This document shows, piece after piece, positions 24,163 through 36,149 of a stretch of 64,000 nt of DNA; the first letter of the stretch is position 1, and the number at the start of each line of letters is the position of its first letter. This stretch comes from Lojkania enalia (lineage: Eukaryota; Ascomycota; Dothideomycetes; Pleosporales). The stretch spans positions 145,088 to 209,087 of the forward strand of contig ML986631.1 in assembly GCA_010094045.1 (NCBI GenBank), read 5' to 3'. The position numbers and the translations under genes are program-made. Under the pieces are notes generated by a model, which was given only the letters and a program-made list of their open reading frames with translations, made no database searches and was not told the origin of the DNA.

Positions 24163-26660
24163 ATGTCGAAAACTTCTTTCCTTCACATTACTGTATGGGT
24201 AGCGGTTGCCACCACAATGGCTAGATTTGGCTTCTCAATCAGTGACGTCTTCCATGTCAGCAACTTCGCCTACGCGGCGTATAAACCAAGCAAGCCCGCT
24301 GGTGAAGACTCCAGGTCTGTGAGAGCTGATTGCATAATTCTGCAATTAGCCCACTCACTAACGTTGTGCGCTCATATAGTGCGAGTAGTTAGATCACCGC
24401 AGTCATTTTTTGAAAACTTGAACACAGAATTCGAGAATCTTAATTCACTTATCCATCGATCCAAGAGCGCTTAGCGATAACAACTAGAGACCCTGCTACA
24501 GTTGTGTACAACTGACTTGTACGATCTGAAGAAGGTTTATCTGAATATAAGTCGCTGAAGACTTCGACTCCCTACGCTGGCGACAAACTTCAATTCACGG
24601 TGAGTAAACAAGGGGATATACGAGCTAGAATAAATGCTCATTCAAAACATCCGAGCCGTCTTCTGAATGCGTTGCACACTGGTGCTTTGGGAGAATAGAA
24701 GTCAATACGGAAAGCCATGCACGTGTAGTCGAAGAGCTTGGGTCTAAATTTGATACTCTCTACGGCGAGGTGCGTGCTGGAAGAAGAGACGCGTCCGTTA
24801 TCACGGATTGCAACAACTAGGCTGCATTAGAAAGAGGATATTGATGAAAACATTACAGCAGTCCATATTGAGCGGAACAGATGAAATTGAACAATGACTG
24901 GAATATACTAAAGGCAAAGAGAGTTTGGAAGAGAGTATCAGGACCATTGCACAACCAAAGGATAGTTGGGCAACCACTCCGCAGCCACAAAACCGTATCG
25001 TCACTAGGGCCAAAAAGGAAATGCTAATATTAATGTTTCGAAGCAGCAGTGGGGATATGCCGGTATCCATACTTCGACGCTATTACTCCAGCTAATTATT
25101 GGTTATTATTTAGAGAGCAGCGGCCACAGAGTTAATTTAAGTTTCCACCAAAATGAAGAACAGAACATAGAAAGAGAAGACGAGACTGAGTTTAACGAAA
25201 AACAACGCAACACAGGCTTCCTGAAAGGTGTCTTCCATGTGAGACGTTCCAAGAATGACCAGAGTATGGTGCAGGTCTGGAGGCATACGACTGTTGATGA
25301 ACAGAAGAAAATCGATGGCTTGATAGAAGGAGACAGTCAAAAATCCAAATTCAGGGTTCCCGAAGCCACCTGTTCAAGTAGCTGTTCACGACCTCCCTTC
25401 GTATTAGGGCTCCATCAGAACCATTAATAACACTGACGATAGAGCCTTAGGCGATAGATGCAGGCAAGTAACGCCGTTCATGGGGTCTCCTAGGCTGAAT
25501 CATCGCTATTTCATGTCATTTGATGTAGTTTACCGTCCCCAAGTCGATGCGGTCGAGGAGAATTTGGACGTAGCTTTTAACTAATTATACCGAGGCGTAC
25601 AAGCAGAGCTACAGATTGAAGTACGCTATCTCAATCAGCATAATGAGTTGACAAATGGGAAGCTATGTGGCAACTGTTCACTATCGAAAGAGGTTCCTGT
25701 GGAAGGAACATTTTAGGCTTTCATCCTTTTCGGAAAGGTTTGCTACTAATTAGTGTCTATGACCTTTTGGGAAGAATGCCACTTTGTGAGGGCCAGACAA
25801 CCCGGCTTTGACTGATTAGACGGGAGATTCCAATCCCTGGATTTTATAGAGATGGATGGAATTTCCATTGCAATATCAATGTTGGATTTGAAGATATCCT
25901 TGGCTAGACGGGCAACATATCCATTGGCGACTTTGAAATAAATGTTTGTACTCGCGATCCTCGTCCGGCTATCCTATTGACCATAGGCTTGGGATTCCTT
26001 ACTCGGCTCAAGGACCTACAAGTGTCTCCCGGTTCTCAAATGCCAGTACGGAGGGGAGATTTGATCTATCACTTTATCATTGAATACCTAGAGTCCTTGA
26101 ATATGACGGATGATCGAAAGACCGGCATGACGGGCATTATTCAACAGCCCGAATCGACTAAATCAGTCACGGTGAACAAAGCTGTTGTCTCACCATAGTA
26201 CAATCCAGATATCATTTAGGTTGGGCTTCCCCAGAACGAGGTCTTTGCGGCTCATATCATGTTTAAGGAAAGTCCTGCAGGTGCCTACATTCAAGCCATT
26301 AAAGAAAGAGCCAGCAAAGATTTGCCGGATTCCACTAGAGATATTAATTCATCATCGGATAGCGCCGAGAATGACCAAGCCTCCAAGGACGTCGCAAGGG
26401 TAGTTCCGCAGGACATGCGAAGGGATGGGGCTCTCCCGATCCTCACAACCTGCTTTGCCTTTCGCATTTTTCTACTTCAACCACCCCACCACGGAAGCAG
26501 CCAGCCAAGACTTACCAGAAGCCTCCTCTACTATACCGTGCCGCTGCTGGAATGCGTATTCTTGGGACTTGATCGGCTTGCACCCTATTTTCTTTAACGG
26601 TACAAATTTACCACTGCTCGATATCTACAACTGTACTAGCTCTCAAATATCGTCGTTCAC
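24163..26660 (+). pseudogene. Large relic gene, possibly N-terminal part of a STAND/ankyrin-type fungal protein
   Basis: The plus strand opens with ATG at 24163 and about 103 codons containing ISDVFHVSNFAYAAYK and EDSRSVRAD. This wording resembles the helical N-terminal domain of large fungal signalling proteins in Leotiomycetes (recalled, not searched). After the stop at about 24474 the same kind of text continues in shifted frames: YKSLKTSTPYAGDKLQF, RARINAH, LNALHTGALG, RDASVITDCNN, then from 25140 NTGFLKGVFHVRRSKNDQ, SMVQVWRHTTVDEQKKIDG and LIEGDSQKSKF, and at 26035-26400 further short open pieces. More than ten stops and several frame changes interrupt it, so it cannot be functional. The 3' limit is uncertain. 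Confidence 0.5.
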
Positions 26661-27094
26661 CGGCGCACATTAAAGAATTTCAGATCTTCCACATAGATTC
26701 TGACGAGGAACAATAACACTAGACAAATTGAAGAATGCTGTACCGCAACTCTTTACAAATCAATAACCTGTCACTTGAGACTGCATCAGTCACATACCCC
26801 TCACGACATGTGGCGGTGTTATCCTCACTCGCACCTCATCGAAACCTAAGGCACCCACACGCATCCATCGACTCAATTCGACTCATCCTCGCTAATCCCA
26901 CATCCCTGCTTGGCGCACGCTCCGCTCCCAACTAATCGCTCCAGCCGCCCTAGCCCGTTACGTATCTAACCATGAATCTCGTGATTGCCATCTTGCTTTA
27001 TATGTTCTTGCCTGCCTTTGTTCCCATAATTTAAACAAAATCTCTTCTCCAATTCGTTTGTTTGCTATCTAGAGACGATCATTTTAATTCAGCG
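26661..27094. other. Intergenic region upstream of the ABC-F gene
   Basis: No gene is seen. C- and T-rich stretches at 26800-27060 lie just before the ABC-F start and probably carry its promoter. Confidence 0.45.
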
Positions 27095-29484
27095 ATGGTG
27101 CGTAGGGGCAAAGACACGGTGCCCGTGGAAGAGCATCCCGGCGGAAGGCATATCACGGTCACGGCGCAGCAGTCGAGATATGCGCTCGACGCCCTAGATG
27201 CGCCGGCTTCCAAAGAGGTACATACAAATCACCCATCTGATGGGGAAACATCAATATTAACACGCGAAATAGATACTCATCAAAGACCTTTCTATTAGCG
27301 TCGCAAACCGGGAACTGCTCTCCCATGCGCTCCTCCATCTCGTCGAAGGCCGACATTACGTCCTTGTGGGGCGAAACGGCACGGGGAAGTCTACGCTGCT
27401 AAAAGCTATTGGTGACGGTCTTGTTCCTGGGATTCCGTGGAGTACGAGAATATTGTTGCTTGGCCAGACGCGAGATACGCTTGAGGAATTAAGCGGGTTG
27501 AAGCTCGAAGAGGAGACGGTGCTGCAGCACGTGATTCGAAGCGACCGTGTAAGGGAGAGGCATATGCGGGAAGCCAAGATTCTGTCCGACGCTATTGACC
27601 ACCCGAGCGATCCTATGGCACCGGTAAGGGCGTATCGGCAGTTGAGCCATGAACGGTTGGCGTTGCAGCTAAAGGAGGCGCATCGGATTGCCGAGAGGCG
27701 AAGTGGTGCGCGCGGAAAGTTGGCGAGGAAGGAGCTCATTAAGTATGAAGAGCGGTTCGAAGAATCTCAATCGAGGTTGGAACAAGATGAGAGCGAAATC
27801 GATCCAAGTAAATTGGCAGAAGAGACACAAGTCGCCGCGGACATGCTCACAAGCGTTCAGGCTACTCTCGAGCTGATGGATGCTGCAGAGGCAGAGGCGA
27901 AAGCTCGAGTAGTTCTTCTTGGGCTAGGGTTCAAGGACGACAAGATCGATAAGCCAATGTCAGAGTTGTCTGGTGGATGGAGAACTCGCTGTGACCTAGC
28001 ATGCGCCCTTTGCCAATATTCGGACGTTTTGTTGCTGGATGAACCGACGAATTTCCTAGATCTCCCCTCAATAATCTGGCTGCAGAATTATATTTGCAAC
28101 CTAACTGGAACCACTGTACTGATTACAACACACGACAGGGATTTTGCTGATGCAGTTGCGGAAGAGCTGATTGTCCTTCGTAACCAGACATTAGAAAAGT
28201 TCCGTGGCAATCTCAGCCTGTACGAACGTGAACAGTATAAGAAAGCACGGTATTTGACCAAGATGAAAGAAAGCCAAGAAAAGCAAAAGAAGCATATAGA
28301 GAAGACGGTTCAGGGCAATATCAAGGCAGCACGAGAGAAAGGAGATGATAAGAAGCTGAAGCAAGCAGCCTCCAGAAAGAAAAAACTGGACGAGAGAATG
28401 GGGATGGAGGTTGGTATCAAGGGAGGTAGATTCAAGTTGAATCGAGACCTTGCCGGATACCACCTTACCAACAGGGCCGAAATCGAAGTCCCAGATTTTG
28501 ACCCGCCAGTCAAGTTGAGTTTCCCTAAACAACCACCAGACCTACGTTTCCCGGGCGCACTGGTGTCTTTGGAGAAGGTTTCATTCGCCTACCCGAAGCG
28601 GAAGACGGTTCCAATATTGACCGACGTCGACTTGACTATTCATCCAGGAGAGAGGGTTGGGCTTGCCGGTCTGAACGGCTCCGGGAAGACTACTTTGGTC
28701 TCGCTTATCATGGGCAGCGCAGACGATGCAGCTGGAGGGCTTGCACCGACGAAAGGAACGATAAGTCGACATCCCAGAGCGAAGTTCGGTCGCTTCTCCC
28801 AACAGTCTGTAGAAGAGATCACTGCCATTGCCACCCACAATCCCAAACTCACGGCGCTATCGCATCTAATGGAGTCTGCTGGAAGCGAAATGAGCGAAAA
28901 GGACGCTCGACAGATACTGGGAGGTCTTGGACTGCAAGGCCAGACAGTTTCTGATGTCCCACTCGCACTACTCTCCGGAGGCCAAAAAGTCAGGCTAGCG
29001 CTGGCGAAGCTTCTATGGCCCCCCCCGCAGCTACTCATCCTGGGTGCGTATTTTTCTTGAGATCCGAGATTAAATGCTGCATCGCTAATGAGGGATTCCA
29101 GACGAGGTTACGACACACCTTGACGCCGATACCATTTTGGGATTGGTGAACGGCCTCCGCGAATACGATGGCACGCTTTTGGTTGTTACTCACGACAGGT
29201 TCTTTATGAGGTAATTCGGGCGATTTGATCTGCAGTTCACGGCTGACAAAGTGATTAGAACGGTTGTCGAGGGCGTGAGCCCCTATAGGCTAGCGTCAGG
29301 GGCGCAGGCGGACGAGGAGCCAGATGAGGAGGATCCCGACTCTGAGGAAGAGACAGGGGCAGCTGCAGGAACAGTCTATCGGATCGTCAAGGGGCAGTTG
29401 AAGAAGCTCGAAGGGGGCATGGAGCAATATGAGGAGATTGCGGCACGTGCAGCAGGGAAGCTGGGGAGGCAGCAGGGCAAATGA
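27095..29484 (+). CDS. ABC-F family ATPase (twin nucleotide-binding domains)
   Basis: Four exons (27095-27217, 27273-29043, 29102-29210, 29259-29484; introns 55, 58 and 48 bp) encode 742 residues. There are two ABC cassettes and no membrane segments, which defines ABC-F proteins. Cassette 1 has Walker A GRNGTGKST (about 74-82), signature LSGGW (about 273) and Walker B VLLLDEPTNF (about 293). The linker is lysine-rich and coiled (about 345-415). Cassette 2 has Walker A GLNGSGKTT (about 507) and signature LSGGQ (about 608). Its Walker B is split by the second intron and reads LLILDEVTTHLD, with Val in place of the usual Pro. ABC-F proteins act on ribosomes in translation or biogenesis (Gcn20, Arb1, New1 in yeast). 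Which subfamily this is cannot be settled by eye. The tail is acidic and short. Confidence 0.93.
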
Positions 29485-29939
29485 TGGCTCCCAGCGGAGC
29501 AATTGACACTCGCTCGGGAGATTTAGAGATATTTAGAGAGAAAAAGACGATGATGAATTCTCTAGCAGAGTGCCAATCGCATTCGCGTTTGGACCAGCTG
29601 GGCGGGCGGGAGGGAGGCACCCGCGGGGGGGGCTCGTGCTGTTGGTTCCGCAAATCTTAGGGGCGAGGGCTAAGGGTTCGTAGCCAGCGCAGAGCGGGCG
29701 AGCTCAGGCGGCCTTTTAGGGGCAGCTCGCGCCAAGACAAAATATTATTATGGAAAATGGACGCGCGCTTTCCTACAGCTTCGAATTCGCAGAGTGCCTC
29801 CCCATTATTGCATGCCTCTACCGTGGTAACAATTATGCCTTAGCCGTTCGCATTGCCGCTGTTCGCAGCTCCATGCCTGTCCGCATAAGATTGGAAGCCC
29901 GTTTCAAGAGCCCCTCGATACCGCTTGCCCCTGGCCGTC
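29485..29939. other. Short intergenic region
   Basis: This is GC-rich sequence with G-runs at 29600-29635, between the ABC-F stop and the ATG at 29940. It presumably holds the ABC-F terminator region and the next promoter. Confidence 0.45.
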
Positions 29940-31939
29940 ATGACTGAGCCGGCCACCACTACTACCCCTCGCCAAACCCAAACCTCCGAGCCTCAGTTCA
30001 AGAACCCCAAGGACAAGAAGTGCCCCTTCTGCGGCCAGCGCTTCACCTCTTCCTCTCTCGGCCGCCATCTCGACCTCTACATTCGAGCAAAGAACCCCAA
30101 GCCCGCCGACGGCATTCACAATGTCGACGAGATCAAGAAGATCCGTTCCAACATTACTCGCCGACAAGCGAAAGCTTCCGCCATCAAGAAGGAATCGACA
30201 ACGCCAGCTTCCAGCAAGAAGCAGTCGATAAGCAGAGAGACTGATGCCTCGCCGCCCCTTGTGCAGTCGCCAACGGGGACTGAAGATGGTCCGGCCGTGC
30301 CAAAGCCTAGACAACAATTCAACGACGTGTCGTGGCAGCCCTCTGGAGCACCCAACGACCCTCCACAGCGCGCACTGGGAACTAAGACGCCCGAGGTGAG
30401 GAGAGATGTCTCTCGGCATATCCAGAAAACAGAGCTGGACCAGCGGCATAGGCTGTCGGAGGAGGCTGAGACAGCGACAGCAATTGAGATGGCATTGCGG
30501 GAGCTGTTGAAGGGCGTGAGAGAAGCCAAGTACGGCTGCATACGACCATTGATCGGGAGATTTATTGCTAATTGAATTCTAGTGCAAAAGCATCTGGCGT
30601 AGGCCTTTTTGACTTCGACCCCTATACCCTCAGCTTCCCAAGCCTGTGCCTCCACATCCTCCCCGCGCCACCGACCCTCTTCTCGCCTACGCCATTCTCC
30701 ACCAGCGAGTCCTGGTCAATACACCCGCCCGGCCAGAAGCAGCTGGACTCCCTCAATCGGCAACTGCGAGAGCGACTCTTGGCTCAGCAACGGCAGCGGC
30801 AGATTAACCAGCTCTATCCGCCCAATGCTCGCTCTAACTCTTCGTCCATCGCGGGCTCCCCCTTACCGACCCCTCCCCTATTCGACCCTGATCCGCAAAG
30901 ACTCTTTGGCCATGTTGCCGATGCATACAGCCATTGGACAAGTTTGACGGATGACCAACGGCAGGAGACGTGGCAGCTAGAAATATTGAGGGCCCACGCG
31001 CGAGCAAATGACATGCGGCGGGAAACTGAGATCAGCCTGGAGAATGCACGGCGCGAGATAGAGTATTTGAAAGCAAATAGATGGTCATCTGGAGCTCCGG
31101 ACCTGTCCCCAATCGTTTTCAACATCTGCTCGGAAACGAGTAAGGAGCTCGGAAAGCGTGGCCTGGATTTTCGGAATTGGGATTACGACAGGCTGATTGA
31201 CAAGTGGAAGACTATTGTAAGGGATAATAAGAACGCGACCAATGGTATGGCAGCGCAGAAGCCATTACCGAGTGCTGCAACAAGGAGCTGTTCTATGGTT
31301 AGCCTGCCCACAGCGCCCTTTGCTATGGTGAGCACTGGACCCGATACGAAGATGCAATCAACCTTCCCCGAGCCTCCAACGACGAATGGCGCCGAACCTA
31401 GTAGCGACCAGGTAGATGCCGAAGGGGAAGATGACGATGCTGATGCTGATATTGATGCCGAGGCAGCCTCAGATGGAGATTCGTTTCATAACCAGCCTCA
31501 TGTCCTCCCTCTCCAGCCCACACCCATACATCCCTCACAGATGCAAATGCATGCTTCTATCCAAGCTCAGGTTCAGGCCCATGCTCAGGCCCAAGCTCAA
31601 GCTCAGGCCCATGCACACGCTCAAGCTCAAGTTCAAGCGCAGGCGCAGGCGCAGGCCCAAGCATGGGCTCGCCAGCACATGAATCAAAGCAGGAACACAC
31701 ATCACCACCAGCACCAACACCAACACCCTCATCAACACCCGCAACTATCCCCTCACCCCTCCCATATGGGATCCGCAACCAACAGCCGACGCACATCACA
31801 AGTCCTCATGGACGCTCATAGCATGAACACAGGCGGCATGCTCCCCATGGACGGCATCGAGAACCACCAAGATCAATTCTTGCGAATGGGCATGGGGCTC
31901 GCGGATCAATTCGTCGGCTCGACCGGAGACGGAGTTTGA
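29940..31939 (+). CDS. Conserved fungal zinc-finger-like protein with Gln/Ala/His repeat
   Basis: Two exons (29940-30529 and 30583-31939) with a 53 bp intron encode 648 residues. Near residue 25 a short zinc-finger-like motif (KKCPFCGQRFTSSSLGRHLDLY) is followed by IRAKNPKPADGIHNVDEI, a block I associate with an uncharacterised Pezizomycotina family. The middle is proline-rich, then helical (residues about 315-420, e.g. IEYLKANRW and ELGKRGLDFRNWDYDRLIDKW). An acidic stretch follows, then a low-complexity tract (about residues 520-565) of alternating Gln with Ala, His or Val, and a His/Gln-rich run (HHHQHQHQHPHQHP). The protein may be a nuclear regulatory factor, but that is inference from zinc finger plus Gln-rich composition. 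The intron restores one open frame across the exons, which otherwise sit in different phases. Confidence 0.75.
31555..31675 (+). repeat. Coding minisatellite (Gln-Ala/His/Val repeat)
   Basis: Imperfect 6-bp units alternating CAG/CAA with GCC/GCT/CAT/GTT codons are repeated about 20 times inside the zinc-finger-like gene. Such tracts change length readily by slippage, so this protein may vary in length between strains. Confidence 0.8.
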
Positions 31940-32694
31940 ATATTACCTACATTTCCCTTCTAAGCAAGGACCTCATATACATGGATTTCTTTCCTTTATT
32001 TTCATTTATTTTCCTTTTTGGAATGATCATCTATCTCATCGGTGGCCTTTTTTGTGTTATGCTATTTTCGCTTCTTGCATACCGAATACCCCATTGCATT
32101 ATTGTACTTTTTTTTTCTTCTATTAGTATCATGCAGAGCAGTGCTGCATGTCCATATTCGCACGAGTCGTTTCCTTTGGCATAGTTTAGCCTGCCGACGA
32201 TGCCTCTTTTGTCGGCAATAGATTATAGGGTGGAAGCATGTAGTGCTGGAGGCTTGCATGGAGAATTCCTCGATGGATTAGGCTGTCGTAGTGATTTATT
32301 TTGTGAGGTAAAGTGATTAAGTGTGAGGAATGGTAACTGTATTACATGCCAATATTCGATAGGGAGGGCTGGCGTGAATGCTAGCTGTTGAATGGAGAGA
32401 TTAAAGGGTACAAGTGCTTTTTTATTGCTGTGCTGAGTAAATGATATCGTGCATAAGCAATGTGAGCATGGTATAACTGTGGGGAGCATAAAGACGGAGA
32501 AGGGCGGTTTGGAGGATACTTGGGATCATGTAGGACGGCTTTGGAGTATAGTTGAGGGGAGTGCTTGGAAATACTGCGGGTTGAAAAGAAAATTGATGAT
32601 TACCCCAGTACTGCTCAGGATTAACCGCCCTTGCATTTCGTATTCTTCCGCATCTATTACTTCTTCCTTGCCCATCTTTCTAAGGCAAGTGGTT
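31940..32694. other. Intergenic region, no gene seen
   Basis: This is the 3' flank between two converging genes, T-rich at 31985-32030 and 32107-32118. Small frames on both strands look random. Confidence 0.45.
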
Positions 32695-33570
32695 TTACGG
32701 CCTCCAGGTCATGCACCATTCGCAATATCCGTGCTGACATAGAATGTTGCCGCAGAGACTGAGGTTCTCGGGATGGTGCTGTTCGGAGCACATTCGTGCG
32801 TGGCCTGGGATTGAATTAGCAGTTTTGTACTTCGTATCTAGTTTTCGGGATTGTGTCTTTGGAGATGGGGGGAGGGCGGGAATAGAGTTAGTGGGAATGG
32901 CGCGGTGAGTGTACGTACAGACGCAGCACACCCACACAGGGTACCTGGCGACTGGTCTTATGTTTGGCGGAGGAATCGAACACTGAGACTGGGGGCTCGT
33001 TGGTACGACAGGTATTGGGTTTTGTGTGTGATGGGAGGGTAGAGGCTCTGGATCGTCTACTAGTCCTGGGTTTTGTTCGGGATCCGAGGGCTGAGACTGA
33101 GGGCTGGCGATCGGCCTTATGGTTTGTCTGGGATGCGAGGTTCGAGGTGAGAGATTAGTAAACTCGGGGAACAGGCTGTCGTAGCTGGGTGATGGAGTCT
33201 GGGGGACCATTGGGTCGGGTGATCGATCGGCTCTGGTGATTGGGTATTGGGATGCTGTGGGGAGATGATGATGTTGATGTGCCTGCGGGGCGAAAATGTT
33301 CTCAATATGGCTGCTATCGTGTGTTGTATGTTGCGGTGTTGGATATTGCAGAGCGACTCCGTTAGTATTAGACCGCGTGGCGTGTGGAGAGATATCTGGG
33401 GATGGATGGGAAGGAGTGAGGTGGCGGTAGAGATAACTGAGGGAAGGAGGTATGCCGTGTGGGCGAGTTGTGCTGGTTGAGGAAGGTACACTGGTTCGAG
33501 GAAGAGGAAGTATGTCGTTTGGAGGTAATGCACTTGAAGGGGGTGGGCTACTTAGAAGAGGTCTTGTCAT
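32695..33570 (-). CDS. Hypothetical proline/serine-rich protein with Cys/His-rich C-terminus
   Basis: A single exon encodes 291 residues. The first 200 residues are disordered, rich in Pro, Ser, His and Thr. The last 85 contain WVCCVCTYTHR, then after a loop SLCGNILCQHGYCEWCMTW at the very end. The Cys/His spacing (CxxC ... CxxxxC-x-H-xx-C-xx-C) looks like a zinc-binding treble-clef or RING-like finger, a pattern I associate with many small uncharacterised proteins in Helotiales. Function is unknown; a role in binding protein or nucleic acid would be inference. The ATG at 33570 begins the frame; an in-frame extension upstream was not established. The proline-rich composition means coding status rests mainly on the cysteine cluster. 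Confidence 0.55.
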   Translation of the reverse strand: MTRPLLSSPPPSSALPPNDILPLPRTSVPSSTSTTRPHGIPPSLSYLYRHLTPSHPSPDISPHATRSNTNGVALQYPTPQHTTHDSSHIENIFAPQAHQHHHLPTASQYPITRADRSPDPMVPQTPSPSYDSLFPEFTNLSPRTSHPRQTIRPIASPQSQPSDPEQNPGLVDDPEPLPSHHTQNPIPVVPTSPQSQCSIPPPNIRPVARYPVWVCCVCTYTHRAIPTNSIPALPPSPKTQSRKLDTKYKTANSIPGHARMCSEQHHPENLSLCGNILCQHGYCEWCMTWRP

Positions 33571-35339
33571 CGTTCTCGCAATCCCAGGCTTAAGTTTTCG
33601 AGCTTTCCAACTAGGATAGCAGTGCGGATAAAATAAGAGGACATTCTGCTTGGAGTGGGCATCCTGAGATTCGAAGGAGGCACATGATTTAGAGGAGACA
33701 TTCTCATCGTTTCCCGCGGTTCGATACTTCGGTTTCCAGTCGTGACGAGGAATTTCTGCGGGTGTCGCACGTTGTTTTGACTACTTATTTCTCTAGAATA
33801 ACAATAGGGAGTTCTGCTTGGAGTACAAGTCTTGAAATGGATTGGAATCCGTATTAAAAGCCGAAGGGTATGAGGGATAGCTATCGAGGGTGGACAAGCG
33901 GCTTCTCGTTGTGATACGAAAGAAATATGAGACTTATCGGCTCATTTTTTTTTTTGTGTGTTTGGGGGACCGATATACATGACTATGGGACATTGACGTT
34001 TACATACTGTTTGGCAATTCGGCAAGAAACTTCTGATTCCAGTGAAAATGAGAACCGCAGTCCCCTGCTTTGTCACATTACTAAGGGAATTTTGAGGTAT
34101 GTTTGGTATACAAAAGATACATAGAAAATAATTACTTTGATTTCCTAGGTGCATTGAGATGTTTTGTATATAGCTCGCATTCATGCAAATGGATGATATA
34201 GTGTAGGAACACTCATTTCTTGCCGCAGAAAGCCACATTGAACGCGGGAATCATCACATACGAACGGAAATGAAAGTCATTCGCCGAAGTGCGAACGTGA
34301 ACGCGGTATGTGAGAAGAGTGTCAGAAACGGGAATTTTGTTAATTTGCGCCCGCTCAAAATGTAGAGGAAAATATATTGCCGAGACCTAGCTTGGTTATG
34401 TTCTGGAGTATGCGCGGTACGGTGATAATGTCCAGGCCATCCATTATCCTTGGATATTGCTAGTCTCTCGGAATTTTGCTATAACGTCGAAATTCAACAT
34501 CGGCCTTTTTTTACATGGATTGGATCTTTTTAAATATAAAAAAATTATAAAATTTTTTTTTTTTCGGCAAAACCCTTTATTGCGTGAATCGGGCTTTTAA
34601 AGAATCAATTGCATCTCCTGAAGAGCGGCCCTTTCTAGTAATTCGGCAATGCGGACAGAGAGTTGGACGGAAGAAAATCAAAGAATATGGAAACCATACT
34701 GTTAGCTCACCCAAAAAATCCCCCACACTTTCATATTATCCAAATATTCCCGTGTTGGTAATCTGCATACATATCCCAAGCTGTTATTATATAACTATCT
34801 TGCCGCTAGGACTTTCCAGCCTGAGTGACCCCGGCCAATGACTGAACTTTTGCCTTGCAAAACCCAACATTTTTGGAATTTTCCAAGGGGGCCTAGAATA
34901 ATTGAATTCATCTTTTGTACACTCGACGTATACGGATAGTGTCACAAATTAGCCTCTGATATCTTTATTGGCTTAGTGTTGCTGACGAATATCAAATCAG
35001 TCGCAAACGAATAAGCCCGCTTCCTTTCTAGCTGTACCCTACATGGCATACCTATCCATCACTTGGAAATGACGTGAAATGATCTCAAAGGCCCCAAGAT
35101 GCTTTGAAATCGTCGATGGCTGCGGATAAAGAGATTCAAAATAAAAAGTGGGGCAGATGCACTGTTGGGTAGATAGATATATTCCTCACTCGTCTTAGTA
35201 TTCAGTATCACAGCTTATCATAGTCATTCTTAACAAATATATACACACCTCTTCTTAAAAATATTGCTTAATTAAATCTCTGAAAATTCCCGGCCTCGAC
35301 GACTCAGGTTACATGTTATGTCCACATCTTATCCACGCA
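33571..35339. other. 1.8 kb gene-free, AT-rich stretch
   Basis: There is no convincing gene. It is AT-rich, with a poly(T) run at about 33948-33956 and an A/T block at 34533-34564. Open frames are all under 100 codons and have no recognisable content. Confidence 0.5.
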
Positions 35340-36149
35340 TCTCGCACTAACACATATGCGCAGCGGCAGAAGCCGTCTGGCTGTTTTGGTCAAAGACCCA
35401 AAATTCCAATCGGCAACATTCTCATCGGTCATCCGCAACCCATTTCAAGAATCGCTCTTCAAGCTTCTTGGCGTCTCTCCCATTATCTCAAACCCCAATG
35501 ATTTGATTGAGCTGCACAATGTCGCTAGCTAGTTTGATGTCTTAAATCTCGCCCATCTCTGGCTACCTTTGCACTCCAGAGCCCTCGTCTCCGCCCTCAC
35601 AGACAGAAAGAGAGCAAACCATAACGCACCAATCCCCTGTGTGACCTGGGTATTCAGGACATCGAACCTACCTGACCGCTCGTTCACGCTGCCCTCCCGC
35701 ACCCAGCGCTATGAGTACCTATCTGTAAGCCATGTATTCCTTCGAAAGGAGCTAGGAAGCGGGGAGCCATACTGCCAACGTACGGCTGAGCTACTCGCCA
35801 TCGACACAGGCCTCGAACTCGACATCCTGCCCACCTCCTCATGTCACTTATTATCTACGGGCTAGGTCTTAGCCCCGTAAATAAAGTCTTTATCTAAATA
35901 TCCTCTATTTTGAGGTTGATCCACACGAACAGGTATGCTCCCGTCGTCGGCGATGGAACCAAGGAGTGGGACAATGTGAGTATTAATGATCTCGTCGAGC
36001 TGTATGTCATTGTGCTTGCGAGGGTTATTGAGGGCGAAGACGTCCAGAGTGGGAAAGAAGGTGTAATTTTCACGGCAGCAGACCGGAACTCGTGGAAGTA
36101 TTTGTTTCAGTGGACTGCCGATGCGGGTGTCCAGCTAAGGAACTTTTAG
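35340..36149 (+). pseudogene. Relic of an NAD(P)-binding epimerase/dehydratase-like gene
   Basis: Protein-like text is spread over frames and stops. Near 35370-35510 one frame reads RLAVLVKDPKFQSATF then LFKLLGVSPIISNPNDLIEL, typical of the second and third strands of a Rossmann NAD(P)-binding fold. 35570-35865 carries a shifted frame (KRANHNAPI, VFRTSNLPDRSF). 35910-36149 reads SINDLVELYVIVLARVIEGE, SGKEGVIFTAADRNSWKYLF and stops, matching the C-terminal part of atypical short-chain nucleotide-sugar epimerase-like proteins. The N-terminal glycine motif is not seen. Stops and frame changes mark it as non-functional. A 25-nt poly(A) run lies 126 bp after the end. Confidence 0.6.

Noticed and set aside
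30572..31939. 455-codon frame as an independent gene
   Set aside because: A 53 bp intron with GT and AG joins it in frame to the zinc-finger exon at 29940-30529; its apparent start is not an ATG in good context.
33117..33533. 138-codon minus-strand frame
   Set aside because: It overlaps the 291-residue protein in another phase and lacks the cysteine cluster.
33715..33745. Possible tRNA B-box (cggttcgatacttcgg)
   Set aside because: It lacks the invariant CC after the box, and no matching A-box or acceptor stem is seen; no other stretch in the window passed a by-eye tRNA check.
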